DNA of 60,208 bases from Diplocloster agilis (GTDB lineage Bacteria > Bacillota > Clostridia > Lachnospirales > Lachnospiraceae): the NCBI RefSeq assembly GCF_019042275.1, contig NZ_JAHQCW010000037.1:1-60208 (forward strand). The letters run 5' to 3'. Of the stretch, positions 34,921 through 43,225 are shown piece after piece. Under the pieces are notes generated by a model. The model had not been told where the DNA came from. It saw only the letters and a list, made by a program, of their open reading frames with translations, and made no database searches. The position numbers and the translations under genes are program-made. Each line of letters begins with the position of its first letter. Position 1 is the first letter of the stretch.

Positions 34921-35630
34921 AGCAATTCGTTCCTTTCCTCTTCCGTTAAATTCCGGTACTCGCCTGGCTTCAGCTCATGATCCAGCTGCAGGCTTCCCAT
35001 CGAAAGTCTCTTTAAATATACCACAGTTCTTCCCACCGCTTCAAACATTCTTTTCACCTGGTGGAATTTACCTTCACAGATAGTCAGTTCCACCAGGGCA
35101 CCCTGTTCTTCCGACTGAAGAATCCGCAGGCAGGCCGGAAGAGTCGGACGTTCTTCCCCTATATCGACGCCCTCCTGAAACAGCCGCGCATGTTCCTGCG
35201 TCACCGGCCCGTCGATCCTGGCCAAATAAGTCTTCGGCACATGATGTTTCGGCGACAGCAGCCGATGGGCCAGTTCGCCGTCATTGGTGATCAGCAGCAG
35301 CCCTTCCGTATCCTTGTCCAGTCTTCCTACCGGAAAGAGATCCCTGCGGCCGGAACCGGTAATCAGCCCAACCACGGTGGGATCTTTCGGGTCTTCTGTA
35401 GCCGAAACATAACCGGCCGGTTTGTTCAGCATATAATATTCAAACTCTTCATAGGCAAGCGGCAGGCCGTCCAGCGCCACCACGTCGGTTCCCGGCATCA
35501 CTTTCCGGTCCGCGCCTTTTTCCACGGCTCCGTTTACCGCCACACGCCCCTGCCGTATGAAGCCCTTTACCTGGGAACGGGTCCCGCAGCCCAGGTCGGC
35601 CAGATATTTGTCCAGACGGAGCGCCTTCAT
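34905..35630 (-). CDS. RsuA-family pseudouridine synthase
   Basis: About 241 residues. An N-terminal S4 domain (RLDKYLADLGCGTRSQVKGF) is followed by the catalytic domain with GRLDKDTEGLLLITNDG, whose Asp is catalytic. The length and motif match the RsuA/RluB/E/F group, which modifies 16S or 23S rRNA. The ATG at 35630 overlaps the methyltransferase stop as ATGA with GGAG upstream, so translation is coupled: two rRNA-modifying enzymes are made together. Confidence 0.92.
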   Translation of the reverse strand: MKALRLDKYLADLGCGTRSQVKGFIRQGRVAVNGAVEKGADRKVMPGTDVVALDGLPLAYEEFEYYMLNKPAGYVSATEDPKDPTVVGLITGSGRRDLFPVGRLDKDTEGLLLITNDGELAHRLLSPKHHVPKTYLARIDGPVTQEHARLFQEGVDIGEERPTLPACLRILQSEEQGALVELTICEGKFHQVKRMFEAVGRTVVYLKRLSMGSLQLDHELKPGEYRNLTEEERNELLCYKK

Positions 35631-37009
35631 GACTGCCATCTCCATCCCGGATGATATTTATTCTTCAGATTTCCGTTGGTCAGTTTTCCCCAGCCCAGCG
35701 GATAGCCGTCCACGCAGACCAGCTGCCAGGAGCCGGACGCTAAAATCGGCAGGCCGGACACATCGATGGTCTCCCCTTTCAGATATTTCCGGACCCGGAT
35801 ATCCTCCGACGGCAAAGAGATTATGGCCGGAAAGGCTTCCTTCTCAAGCGCCATGGCGAATGCCTGACTGGGTTCAAAACGTTTCTTTTTCAATTCGCCC
35901 AGATACAGCCCCGTTCTTAAATAGTGAAGCCCTTTTAAATCCCCCATTTCTGCGGGGAGGGCGGATATCTTCTCCTGGCGCGCTTCCAGACGTTCCAGAT
36001 TAAGGCCGGTCCGCACCGGCTTTAAAAACTCTGCAAGCTCCGGGAATTCAAAGATCCTGCGGGCCTCCGAATTTTCCAAAGAAGCCTCCGAAGCGCCGGA
36101 TTCATCCTTTTGCAGCAACGCCACAAAATGGCCTTCCCCGTTCATCCGGTGAGGCCAGATCCGTACGCAGCCCCGGATCTCCTCCCGTCCGCCGACCAGT
36201 TCCGGCTTGGCGGGCGCGAAACCTTCATACCGTCCGGCGATCGGTATCACATGGAAAGAGGGATCTTCCGACAGCAGATACTCGATAGTACCCTCGTCTT
36301 CTTCCGCGGAAAAGGTGCAGGTGGAATACAGCATCTGCCCGCCGGGCTTTAGCATAGCGGCCGCCTGCAGGATAATTTCCCGCTGGATCTTCGCATAGAA
36401 TTCCGGCCCGTTTTTCTCCCAGCTCTTGATCATGGACGGATCCTTGCGGAACATTCCTTCCCCGGAACAGGGCGCGTCGATCAATATTTTATCAAAATAA
36501 GCGCCAAAATAACGCATCAGATTCACCGGCGGCTCGCTGGTAATCAATGCGTTCGGTATACCGAATAATTCGATATTTTTAAGCAGGGCTTTCGCCCTGG
36601 AGGCGCTGATGTCATTGGCCACCAGAAGGCCCTGACCCTTAAGCTTCACACCCAGTTCGGTCGACTTCCCGCCGGGTGCGGCGCACAGATCCAGCACCCG
36701 CTCCCCGGGGTTCACCGGCAGGATATTGGCCGGCGTCATGGCGCTTGGCTCCTGCAGGTAGTAAAGACCCGCCGAATAATAGGGATGTTTTCCCGGCTGG
36801 TCTTGCTCCTCATAATAAAACCCGTTTTCGATCCAGGGAATCCTGGTCAGATGAAACGGAGCAATTTTTAAAAACTGCTCCGTGCTGATCTTCCGGTTAT
36901 TCACTCGCAAACCATACAGGCGTTTCTGTTCGTAGCTTCTCATAAATTCATCGTATTCCGTTCCCAGGATCTTCTCCATGCGCCCGGCAAACGTACTTGG
37001 TAACTGCAT
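35627..37009 (-). CDS. RsmB/RsmF-type rRNA (cytosine-C5)-methyltransferase
   Basis: About 460 residues. The SAM-binding motif VLDLCAAPGGKST, the catalytic motif DAPCSGEGMFRKD and the second Cys motif YSTCTFSAEEDEG are all present. The C-terminal third contains a RsmF-type PUA-like region. It methylates C5 of a cytosine in 16S rRNA. The ATG at 37009 has AGGAGCAAAGCGG upstream; an in-frame start further upstream lies in the alarmone synthetase gene and lacks a site. ATGA links it to the next gene. Confidence 0.93.
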   Translation of the reverse strand: MQLPSTFAGRMEKILGTEYDEFMRSYEQKRLYGLRVNNRKISTEQFLKIAPFHLTRIPWIENGFYYEEQDQPGKHPYYSAGLYYLQEPSAMTPANILPVNPGERVLDLCAAPGGKSTELGVKLKGQGLLVANDISASRAKALLKNIELFGIPNALITSEPPVNLMRYFGAYFDKILIDAPCSGEGMFRKDPSMIKSWEKNGPEFYAKIQREIILQAAAMLKPGGQMLYSTCTFSAEEDEGTIEYLLSEDPSFHVIPIAGRYEGFAPAKPELVGGREEIRGCVRIWPHRMNGEGHFVALLQKDESGASEASLENSEARRIFEFPELAEFLKPVRTGLNLERLEARQEKISALPAEMGDLKGLHYLRTGLYLGELKKKRFEPSQAFAMALEKEAFPAIISLPSEDIRVRKYLKGETIDVSGLPILASGSWQLVCVDGYPLGWGKLTNGNLKNKYHPGWRWQS

Positions 37010-37025
37010 CCGCTTTGCTCCTATC

Positions 37026-37838
37026 TCATCGTAATCCCGATAATGCCTGTGCCCGGTAGCCCTCCGCCACCTGGTCCAGCTGCTTGTCAAAACGCTCCAG
37101 CTGGTTTAAGTCATTCATCGTGTAAATTTGGTAAAATTCATCTTGAATCTTTTTAATTTCCCGTTTATTCAATACTTTATATAAGTTTTCAATATTATTC
37201 AGGATATCCGCCACAATGTTCGCCTGGATCTGGAAAGAATTCTGGGCGTCCATAATCTCGCTGCGCACACTGGACATCTCGTTGTCCAGCATATCCACCG
37301 CGTCCGCTGCCGCGCTTAAGCGCTTACGGATGTGTTCCGGTATATTTTTCTCATATTTATACTGCAAAGAATGTTCAATAATAGCCCAGAAATTCATGGC
37401 CAGTGTCCTGATCTGGATCTCCACCTGTAATTTTTTCGGCCCATTTATGGTCTCCACCTGATAGTACACGATGACGTGATAACTTCTGTAACCGCTCTCT
37501 TTGCTGTGCGCCAGATAATTTTTTTCGCTCTTTATTTCCATATCGCCCCGGCCCCGGATCAGTTCCACTACCCGGTCGATATCTTCCACAAATTGGCAGA
37601 TGATCCTGATCCCCGCGATATCCTCGATCTTCTCTTCGATATCTTCCAGCGGGATTCCTTTTTTCAAAGATTTTTCCAGGATGCTGGATATGGTTTTCAC
37701 CCGGCCCTCCACCTGTTCGATGGGGGAATACCGGTTATTGTCTCTGTGTTCCTTGATCAGGTGCTTAAACTTAATCACCAGCTCCTTGACTGCCAGTTCA
37801 TAAGGATCTAATATTTCTCTCCATAATTGTATTTCCAT
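37026..37838 (-). CDS. small alarmone synthetase (RelA/SpoT domain)
   Basis: 270 residues with only the (p)ppGpp synthetase domain and no hydrolase, TGS or ACT domains. Typical motifs are RIICQFVEDIDRV, GYRSYHVIVYYQV and QVEIQIRTLAMNFWAIIEHSLQYKY. It makes (p)ppGpp from ATP and GDP or GTP under stress, as RelQ/YjbM does, with a longer C-terminus (about 60 residues, helical) than RelQ. GAAGGAGAGGGTAGT precedes the ATG. It is first in an operon with two rRNA-modifying enzymes. Confidence 0.92.
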   Translation of the reverse strand: MEIQLWREILDPYELAVKELVIKFKHLIKEHRDNNRYSPIEQVEGRVKTISSILEKSLKKGIPLEDIEEKIEDIAGIRIICQFVEDIDRVVELIRGRGDMEIKSEKNYLAHSKESGYRSYHVIVYYQVETINGPKKLQVEIQIRTLAMNFWAIIEHSLQYKYEKNIPEHIRKRLSAAADAVDMLDNEMSSVRSEIMDAQNSFQIQANIVADILNNIENLYKVLNKREIKKIQDEFYQIYTMNDLNQLERFDKQLDQVAEGYRAQALSGLR

Positions 37839-37919
37839 ACTACCCTCTCCTTCAGCCTATAGTATAACATGGTTGCATAGCTTCCGCCACTGTTGGCGAA
37901 AAATTTGCATAAATAAGCA

Positions 37920-38786
37920 TTAAAATGCATAGGAAAGCTTATGGCTTTCCAGGTACTTCAAAATCCAATAGGGATTCACACTCATCTCCGGTGAGTCTTT
38001 CGTTCGTATGTAAATTCCCACGTGCAGGTGGACATCAAAATTACCGGTGGTACCTTCGATTTCGCTGTAACCGGTATCTCCCATGTAGCCGATCAGCTCC
38101 CCGGCCCGGACCTGGGTCCCTTTGGGAAAATCCCTGGCGAATTCTGCCAGATGGGCGTAATAATAATACGCGCCATGGGGTCCCCTGATTCCGATCCGAT
38201 AACCGCCCTTAGTCAGCCAGCCTATATTTTCGATCACGCCGTCCGTCATACTGACCACCGGGTAATAGCCTCTCTGATTTATACCGGCCATCACATCCGT
38301 TCCCTCATGCCCCCGCTTTCCGCCGAAGGTCCGCTCAAACATCCAGGAATTATCAAAAGCCACCGTCGCCTCCTCGTTCACGGTGGATTCCGGTACCGGA
38401 AAATATACCAGGTCATCCCAGATCGCTTCATAGCTTTCCCGAAGCGCCTGCAAAGCCTCCGGTTTTCGCCCCCATTGGCGGTTCAGGCTGTCGGAATACT
38501 GTTCTTTTCCGTAGTCTTTCAGATCCACGCCTGTCAAGTCAAACCGGTGGTCCAGCATGAGAACCGTCAGCAGATCCCCTCTGGATACCCCCTGTTCACC
38601 GCAAAATGTATCCAGTTCCCGGCTTACTTCTTCGCTGAGCCATTGGTTTCGGAAGCCTTCGCTTTCATTTACCGCGTCATGCAGAAGGGAAAGGGCCGCG
38701 TACTCGCGGAGGGAATTCGTGCCCATCACGGTCAGGATGCCCAGAAAAAAGATTCCAAGTAGGTACAACAGTAAAGATCGCTTCAT
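37920..38786 (-). CDS. membrane-anchored M23 (LytM) metallopeptidase
   Basis: 288 residues. An N-terminal membrane anchor (about 3-22) is followed by a helical region, then a LytM domain (about 165-288) with the zinc ligands of the family: GHEGTDVMAG (His and Asp), YAHL and HLHVG. All ligands appear present, so it is probably an active glycyl- or DD-endopeptidase of the cell wall, not a degenerate activator. AGGGAAATGC precedes the ATG. It is a single gene. Confidence 0.9.
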   Translation of the reverse strand: MKRSLLLYLLGIFFLGILTVMGTNSLREYAALSLLHDAVNESEGFRNQWLSEEVSRELDTFCGEQGVSRGDLLTVLMLDHRFDLTGVDLKDYGKEQYSDSLNRQWGRKPEALQALRESYEAIWDDLVYFPVPESTVNEEATVAFDNSWMFERTFGGKRGHEGTDVMAGINQRGYYPVVSMTDGVIENIGWLTKGGYRIGIRGPHGAYYYYAHLAEFARDFPKGTQVRAGELIGYMGDTGYSEIEGTTGNFDVHLHVGIYIRTKDSPEMSVNPYWILKYLESHKLSYAF

Positions 38787-38905
38787 GCATTTCCCTGATT
38801 TCGAAGTCCGTCCTTATTATTATATGTCGGGGCCTGTCCTGGTAGAACTATAGTAACACAGGATTTTTATTAAATGCTTAATAGCTTCCTATCCCGACAG
38901 ATAAA

Positions 38906-38959
38906 AACAGCGGCGGCCCGGGCAGAATCTGTAGCACCCTGCCCGGGCCCGCCGCTGTT
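38906..38959 (-). terminator. GC-rich terminator of the AraC/GyrI gene
   Basis: AACAGCGGCG.GCCCGGGCA pairs with TGCCCGGGC.CGCCGCTGTT around a 14-nt loop; TTTTTA follows on the minus strand. Confidence 0.85.
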
Positions 38960-38984
38960 GAAGGGGAGAAACACTTCCCTCTGC

Positions 38985-39950
38985 TTACTTACGCACCGGT
39001 CTGATATACTTCCAAAACCTCTCCGGATCATGATAAAAATAAATAATCCGGCCAGGGGAAGTATCATAACAATAACCGGTGCCTTCGAAATCAAACTCCG
39101 CCATGGCCTTTTCCATCTTTTCTTCCACACTGCGGTTTTCCTGCTCATAATCAAAGGGCCCATGTTCAAACACAATATACTCGGCTTCCGGGACGTCCAT
39201 CATGAGCATCTGCGGTGGTATCTCTCCTTTATAATCAAAAGGCAGACGCGCGCCATAACATTCCGTACGCGGAATCCCCCAATCACACAGCCGGCCCTCC
39301 GGGTCAAGAATGTATGCCATAATCTGTCCGCTGCTGCTGTTGGATTCACTTCCGCCATCGTCATCCAATTTTCCCTTGATGCTGTCCAGTAAGCCGCAGA
39401 TGGTCTCGCAGTCCTGCCCGGGAATCAGGCTTTGCTTTTGCCAAAAATCCCAATATCCGTTACTCTCATAATTTTTAATATGCAAAAATTTGTGGGCGGG
39501 AATCGTTACAAAATAAATTTTAACATCGTCCGTAGATTTTACCATGCCTATCTCTCCAAATCCAAAAAAGTAGCGATCGAAAGGATTTATTTTTGTGCGA
39601 AGCACAACAGGCTTCGGTTTATTCCGGTATTCGCTCGGGGTGACGCCGTACGTTCCCTTGAAAGCTCTGGTAAAAGCCTCATGAGATGAAAATCCATAAT
39701 CGAAGGCGATATCCAAAAAGCTTTTTTTACTGTCCCGCACCTCCTTAAGCGCAAACGCCAATTTTCTAAGCCTAAGATAATCCCGGAATGGCATCCCCGA
39801 AATCTCCTTAAATTTTCTCGTCGTATAAAATTCAGAATAACCCAGGCTTTGAGACAGCTGGCGCAGCGTCAGAGCCTCATCCTTATAATTCTTAATACAA
39901 CAGTCAATTTCATCCACGATTATTTGAATTTGCTTCTGCCACTCGTACAT
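38985..39950 (-). CDS. AraC-family regulator with GyrI-like ligand domain
   Basis: 321 residues. Two helix-turn-helix units (about 15-110, LTLRQLSQSLGYSEFYTTRKFK and SFLDIAFDYGFSSHEAFTRA) form the AraC DNA-binding domain at the N-terminus. A GyrI-like effector-binding domain (about 130-321) of the Rob/SbmC/BmrR type binds hydrophobic drugs in known relatives. The arrangement is that of Rob/SoxS-like multidrug regulators. A strong terminator follows. No target operon is adjacent; a divergent partner is absent. Confidence 0.92.
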   Translation of the reverse strand: MYEWQKQIQIIVDEIDCCIKNYKDEALTLRQLSQSLGYSEFYTTRKFKEISGMPFRDYLRLRKLAFALKEVRDSKKSFLDIAFDYGFSSHEAFTRAFKGTYGVTPSEYRNKPKPVVLRTKINPFDRYFFGFGEIGMVKSTDDVKIYFVTIPAHKFLHIKNYESNGYWDFWQKQSLIPGQDCETICGLLDSIKGKLDDDGGSESNSSSGQIMAYILDPEGRLCDWGIPRTECYGARLPFDYKGEIPPQMLMMDVPEAEYIVFEHGPFDYEQENRSVEEKMEKAMAEFDFEGTGYCYDTSPGRIIYFYHDPERFWKYIRPVRK

Positions 39951-40123
39951 TCGACTTTTTCCTCGTTTCGACCTCTCTGACCCTTATTATAGAGAAATAA
40001 TGAAAGAAATGCTTGATTTTACTTGCTATCTTTAATGCCTATTTTGTTCAAAAATTAACATATTATGTTAATCATACGATATTTATAAATCCTAAACTGG
40101 TGGTGTAAACTATGTAATTATCA

Positions 40124-40152
40124 TTGTATTTGCTTCTTCACCATGATAAAAT
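40124..40152 (+). promoter_or_regulatory. promoter of the type I toxin mRNA
   Basis: TTGTAT (40124-40129), a 17-bp spacer and TAAAAT (40147-40152) place a start near 40159, leaving a 5' leader of about 70 nt before the toxin ribosome site. Confidence 0.65.
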
Positions 40153-40229
40153 ATTTATGTATAGTTGAACAGAAGTCAGAGGATAGTCTGGTGGTTTCCT
40201 TCGGAAATAATCGAAAGAGGAAATGTAGC

Positions 40230-40313
40230 ATGAATACACTTGAAGTGTTGACATTGGTGTTGGTAATTTTTGCAGCACTCGCTTACATAGATAATCATCA
40301 GAATAAAAAATAG
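40230..40313 (+). CDS. holin-like small toxin peptide (type I toxin-antitoxin)
   Basis: A 27-residue peptide (MNTLEVLTLVLVIFAALAYI, then DNHQNKK) with one membrane helix and a charged C-terminus, the form of TxpA/BsrG/Fst-type putative holin-like toxins of Firmicutes. GAAAGAGGAAATGTAGC precedes the ATG. Such peptides insert in the membrane and stop growth when overproduced. The stop codon lies inside the hairpin that ends a convergent RNA from the other strand (40303-40411), which would pair with the toxin mRNA 3' region. Too short for most gene finders. Confidence 0.85.
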   Translation: MNTLEVLTLVLVIFAALAYIDNHQNKK

Positions 40314-40411
40314 CTATCCTCTACTCGCAATAGAGGATAGCTTGTAACTATAAATTATCCAGTTATCCGAAGTGCAATCATCAGACCGACGAAAGTCTTT
40401 TGATTACTTCT
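40303..40411 (-). ncRNA. antisense RNA antitoxin
   Basis: On the minus strand a promoter (40418-40446) would start an RNA near 40411. The RNA ends at the hairpin 40312-40342 (AGCTATCCTCTA with TAGAGGATAGCT), followed by ATTTTTTATT. The length is about 105-110 nt. It overlaps the end of the toxin gene and its 3' untranslated region, as in txpA/RatA and bsrG/SR4. Ends are inferred from promoter and terminator. Confidence 0.75.
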
Positions 40412-40417
40412 AAGTAA

Positions 40418-40446
40418 ATTATACACAGAGGACTTGAATTTTTCAA
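40418..40446 (-). promoter_or_regulatory. promoter of the antitoxin RNA
   Basis: TTGAAA (40446-40441), a 17-bp spacer and TATAAT (40423-40418) give a near-consensus promoter, stronger on paper than the toxin promoter. Its -35 box lies in the stem of the toxin terminator. Confidence 0.78.
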
Positions 40447-40457
40447 GTCCTCTTTTT
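40428..40457 (+). terminator. terminator of the toxin mRNA
   Basis: GAGGACTTGAA (40428-40438) pairs with TTCAAGTCCTC (40442-40452), followed by TTTTT. Confidence 0.88.
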
Positions 40458-40462
40458 CAATT

Positions 40463-40778
40463 TCGTCAGTCGCCCGTTTCGGTTTATATATAATAAACAA
40501 CCTGAGCGAACATTAAGCCAGTATTATTTGACACTGCTGTTGGAACATATTAAAATTGACTTTAGAACACTTATATTCAGTGTAAATTTTAATCAGTAAT
40601 CGGTGCCCCCTCAGAATGAGAATACACTAAATTCCGACACACGATTTTCTCAATTAAATCGGGTTGCACCCAACGTAATTACTATTCATTGATAGCATCA
40701 ATATCCGAGCACACGTTTCATTATAAAAATAGCATTATGCAAACTATGAAAAATTTTATGTCAACAGGTGGTGGTTTT
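40463..40778. other. AT-rich intergenic stretch
   Basis: No gene or clear RNA is visible. It holds the upstream region of the lipoprotein starting at 40779, including a TATATATAATAAAC stretch near 40485. The frame open from 40689 has no ribosome site, so the gene start was placed downstream. Confidence 0.4.
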
Positions 40779-41201
40779 ATGTCAACAATCATTAAAAAGG
40801 TACTGCTATTCCTATTATTATGCACAATTTGTTTCTTATGTACCGCATGTGGCAGTAAGAGTTCGTCTGACAATATGGAAAAAACAGCAGAGGAAACACA
40901 TCCTTATACAGAAGGAAAAGGCAGTTCCTGCCATGCAAAATTGGACCAGGAAGGAGAACAGCGTTATTACTTTAAAATGCAGGATCAAGATATATTTGTC
41001 ATCGATTTGTCCGAAGTACAGGGAAACGTGGATATCCATATATATGATGAAGAAGAGGAATCTCTGTACACGGCAGAGAATATGAGCGCCGGATCAACGG
41101 ATGAAAACACAAAAAAAATTCCCGTAGACAAGAGCGGAACTTATACCGTAGATCTGTCAGTAGTCAAATCTGGCGGCGCTATATCTATCGCGATCGAATA
41201 A
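40779..41201 (+). CDS. small lipoprotein with PPC-like domain
   Basis: About 140 residues. The signal segment ends in lipobox L-C-T-A-C (about Cys24). The mature part (about 45-140) resembles a bacterial pre-peptidase C-terminal (PPC-like) beta domain (QRYYFKMQDQDIFVIDLSEVQ...SGTYTVDLSVV). It is exported and membrane-anchored, with no catalytic residues. The ATG at 40779 follows AGGTGGTGGTTTT; an upstream ATG at 40758 is also possible. The giant hairpin copy B begins about 30 bp after the stop. Confidence 0.78.
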   Translation: MSTIIKKVLLFLLLCTICFLCTACGSKSSSDNMEKTAEETHPYTEGKGSSCHAKLDQEGEQRYYFKMQDQDIFVIDLSEVQGNVDIHIYDEEEESLYTAENMSAGSTDENTKKIPVDKSGTYTVDLSVVKSGGAISIAIE

Positions 41202-41233
41202 ACAAACCGTTAAAAAGGCGGGTACCAATCCTG

Positions 41234-41624
41234 GTTCTTCCTTGGGTTTGGGTATGCCCGCTGCTTCGGGCTGGGGTGAGCGCCGGTGTCCGGGGGTGCT
41301 TTCGGCGGCCGGGGGATTTTGTGTCTCCCCGGGAGCGCATAGGGCGGCTGTGCATACGCTTAGTGAAATTGAAAAGCCAGGTTCAGGATGCACGGCGGAC
41401 TTCACGTCCGACGGGCAAGAGCCTCTGAACCGGGAACACATCATGTGTTCCTGGTGAATAGGCTCGGTTTCTGAACCCGGATTTTCAATTCCACTTAGCG
41501 TATGCCAGCGTAAGCCCTCCGCGCTCCCGGGGAGCCACAAAATCCCCCGGCCGCCGAAAGCACCCCCGGACACCGGCGCTCACCCCGGCCCGAAGCAGCG
41601 GGCATACCCAAACCCAAGGAAGAA
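41234..41624. repeat. giant hairpin element, copy B (candidate structured RNA)
   Basis: A 391-bp palindromic element between the convergent genes ending at 41201 and 41633. Outer arms (41234-41336 and 41524-41624) pair almost perfectly with each other but differ in sequence from the arms of copy A. The 187-nt core (41337-41523) matches copy A (2547-2733) at all but about 12 positions. Several differences are paired changes: A-T to C-G next to the ATACGC/GCGTAT stem, and C-G to T-A in the AAATYG/CRATT stem. The same bulge (ATAGGGCGGCTGTG) and three-way junction hairpins are present. Confidence 0.87.
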
Positions 41625-41632
41625 CATCCATA

Positions 41633-43081
41633 TTACCTACAATTTTTCAAAACCTCGACCAGGAAATCCCACATCCGCTTTGTAGAAGAAATACTCAGTT
41701 TTTCCTGCGGGCTGTGCACGTGAAGCATATCCGGGCCCAGAGAAATGCAATCCATATCCGGAATTTTTCCGATAAACACACCGCATTCCAGACCGGCATG
41801 CACCGCCTCTACCGCCGGTTTCTTTCCAAAGAGATCTTCGTAGGTCCGAACCATCATATCCCGCAGCGGCGACTCTTTGCGGAATTCCCATCCCGGATAG
41901 TCTCCGGACTCCTCGTATACTCCGCCCAGGAATTCGATCAGATACTGGAGCTTTTGAGCCAGGAATATTTTTTCCGTCTCTACGGAACTGCGGACCGCGA
42001 AACTGAACTTACAGCACTCGCCGGTCAGCTCCATGATGCCCAGGTTCAGGGAGGTCTGCACCAGCCCCTCGATGTCCATGCTCCAGCGGATCACGCCGTT
42101 CGGCGCATGCATCAGGAAGAACACGACGCATTCCTGGTTCTTTAGGTTCAGGACTTTTTTCGTGTCGGTTCCGATTTTTTTGATCTCTATTTCGAGATCT
42201 GGATCGCTGGATTTGTATTCGTGCTGTACGATTTTCTCCAGTCTGGTGACGACGCTCTCCAGATGCTCGGCTTCCCCCTCTTCTATGACAAGGGTGGCAC
42301 GTGCAGAGGAAGGAATCGCGTTATCTTTTACTCCGCCGTTTAAGGCGGCCAGAGAAAATTCCATCTCGTCTCCGACGGTGTAGAGTAACCGACCCATCAG
42401 CTTATTGGCATTCAGCCGTTCCTTGTGAATTTCGATTCCCGAATGGCCGCCCAGAAGCCCTTTGATTTTAAGTTCATAGACCAGGCCGGTCTGCTCCCTA
42501 TACCGGACAGGAAGGCTGCAAGTCGCGGTCAGGCCTCCCGCGCAGCTGGTCAGGAAGATGCCCTCTTCCTCTGAATCCAGATTGATTAATTTTCTTCCCT
42601 GCAGGACAGAGGCGTCAAGGTCTGCCGCCCCAAGAAGCCCGATCTCTTCATCTGTGGTAAATACCGCCTCGATGGGGGGATGGGCCAGCGTGTTGTCGGC
42701 CAGCACTGCCAGGCAGTAAGCTACGGCAATACCGTCATCTCCGCCTAAAGTCGTCCCTTTTGCATAGACATAATCCCCGTCGATCTGTAGATCCAGTCCG
42801 TCTTTCTCCATATCGATATCGGCGTCGGCGTCTTTTACACATACCATGTCCAGATGCCCCTGCAGGACCACCGGCTTGGCGTCTTCGTATCCCGCGGACG
42901 CCTCTTTGAATATAATCACATTATTGCTCTCATCCTGTATATAGCGCAGGTTATGCTCCTTCGCAAATTCCACGCAGTAATCGCTGATGGCTTTGGTGTT
43001 TCCCGAACCGTGCGGTATTCCTGCTATTTTTTCAAAATAGTAAAAAACAGACTGCGGCTCTAATTGACTTAGCTTACTCAT
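41633..43081 (-). CDS. pepD: aminoacyl-histidine (cytosol non-specific) dipeptidase
   Basis: 482 residues of the M20 family. Metal ligands are in VLQGHLDMVC (His, Asp), GGDDGIAVAY, TTDEEIGLLGA (catalytic Glu pair) and near the C-terminus DMLHVHSPQEKLSI (His). The dimerisation insert lies between. It hydrolyses dipeptides including Xaa-His using zinc. Length and the N-terminal LEPQSVFYYFEKIAGIPHGS match PepD. TTGGAGGAAAACAT precedes the ATG. Single gene, with the giant hairpin just beyond its stop. Confidence 0.95.
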   Translation of the reverse strand: MSKLSQLEPQSVFYYFEKIAGIPHGSGNTKAISDYCVEFAKEHNLRYIQDESNNVIIFKEASAGYEDAKPVVLQGHLDMVCVKDADADIDMEKDGLDLQIDGDYVYAKGTTLGGDDGIAVAYCLAVLADNTLAHPPIEAVFTTDEEIGLLGAADLDASVLQGRKLINLDSEEEGIFLTSCAGGLTATCSLPVRYREQTGLVYELKIKGLLGGHSGIEIHKERLNANKLMGRLLYTVGDEMEFSLAALNGGVKDNAIPSSARATLVIEEGEAEHLESVVTRLEKIVQHEYKSSDPDLEIEIKKIGTDTKKVLNLKNQECVVFFLMHAPNGVIRWSMDIEGLVQTSLNLGIMELTGECCKFSFAVRSSVETEKIFLAQKLQYLIEFLGGVYEESGDYPGWEFRKESPLRDMMVRTYEDLFGKKPAVEAVHAGLECGVFIGKIPDMDCISLGPDMLHVHSPQEKLSISSTKRMWDFLVEVLKNCR

Positions 43082-43225
43082 ATGTTTTCCTCCAATTTCG
43101 TTTATTTTTAACTGTTATATTTTTAACTGTAATCCTTATAAAACCATATTAAGAAACAAAGGCATAATCCCTGAACGCCGTCCATAAAATGATAGTAACC
43201 AAAACCGCAAAATTATGGGGATGCT

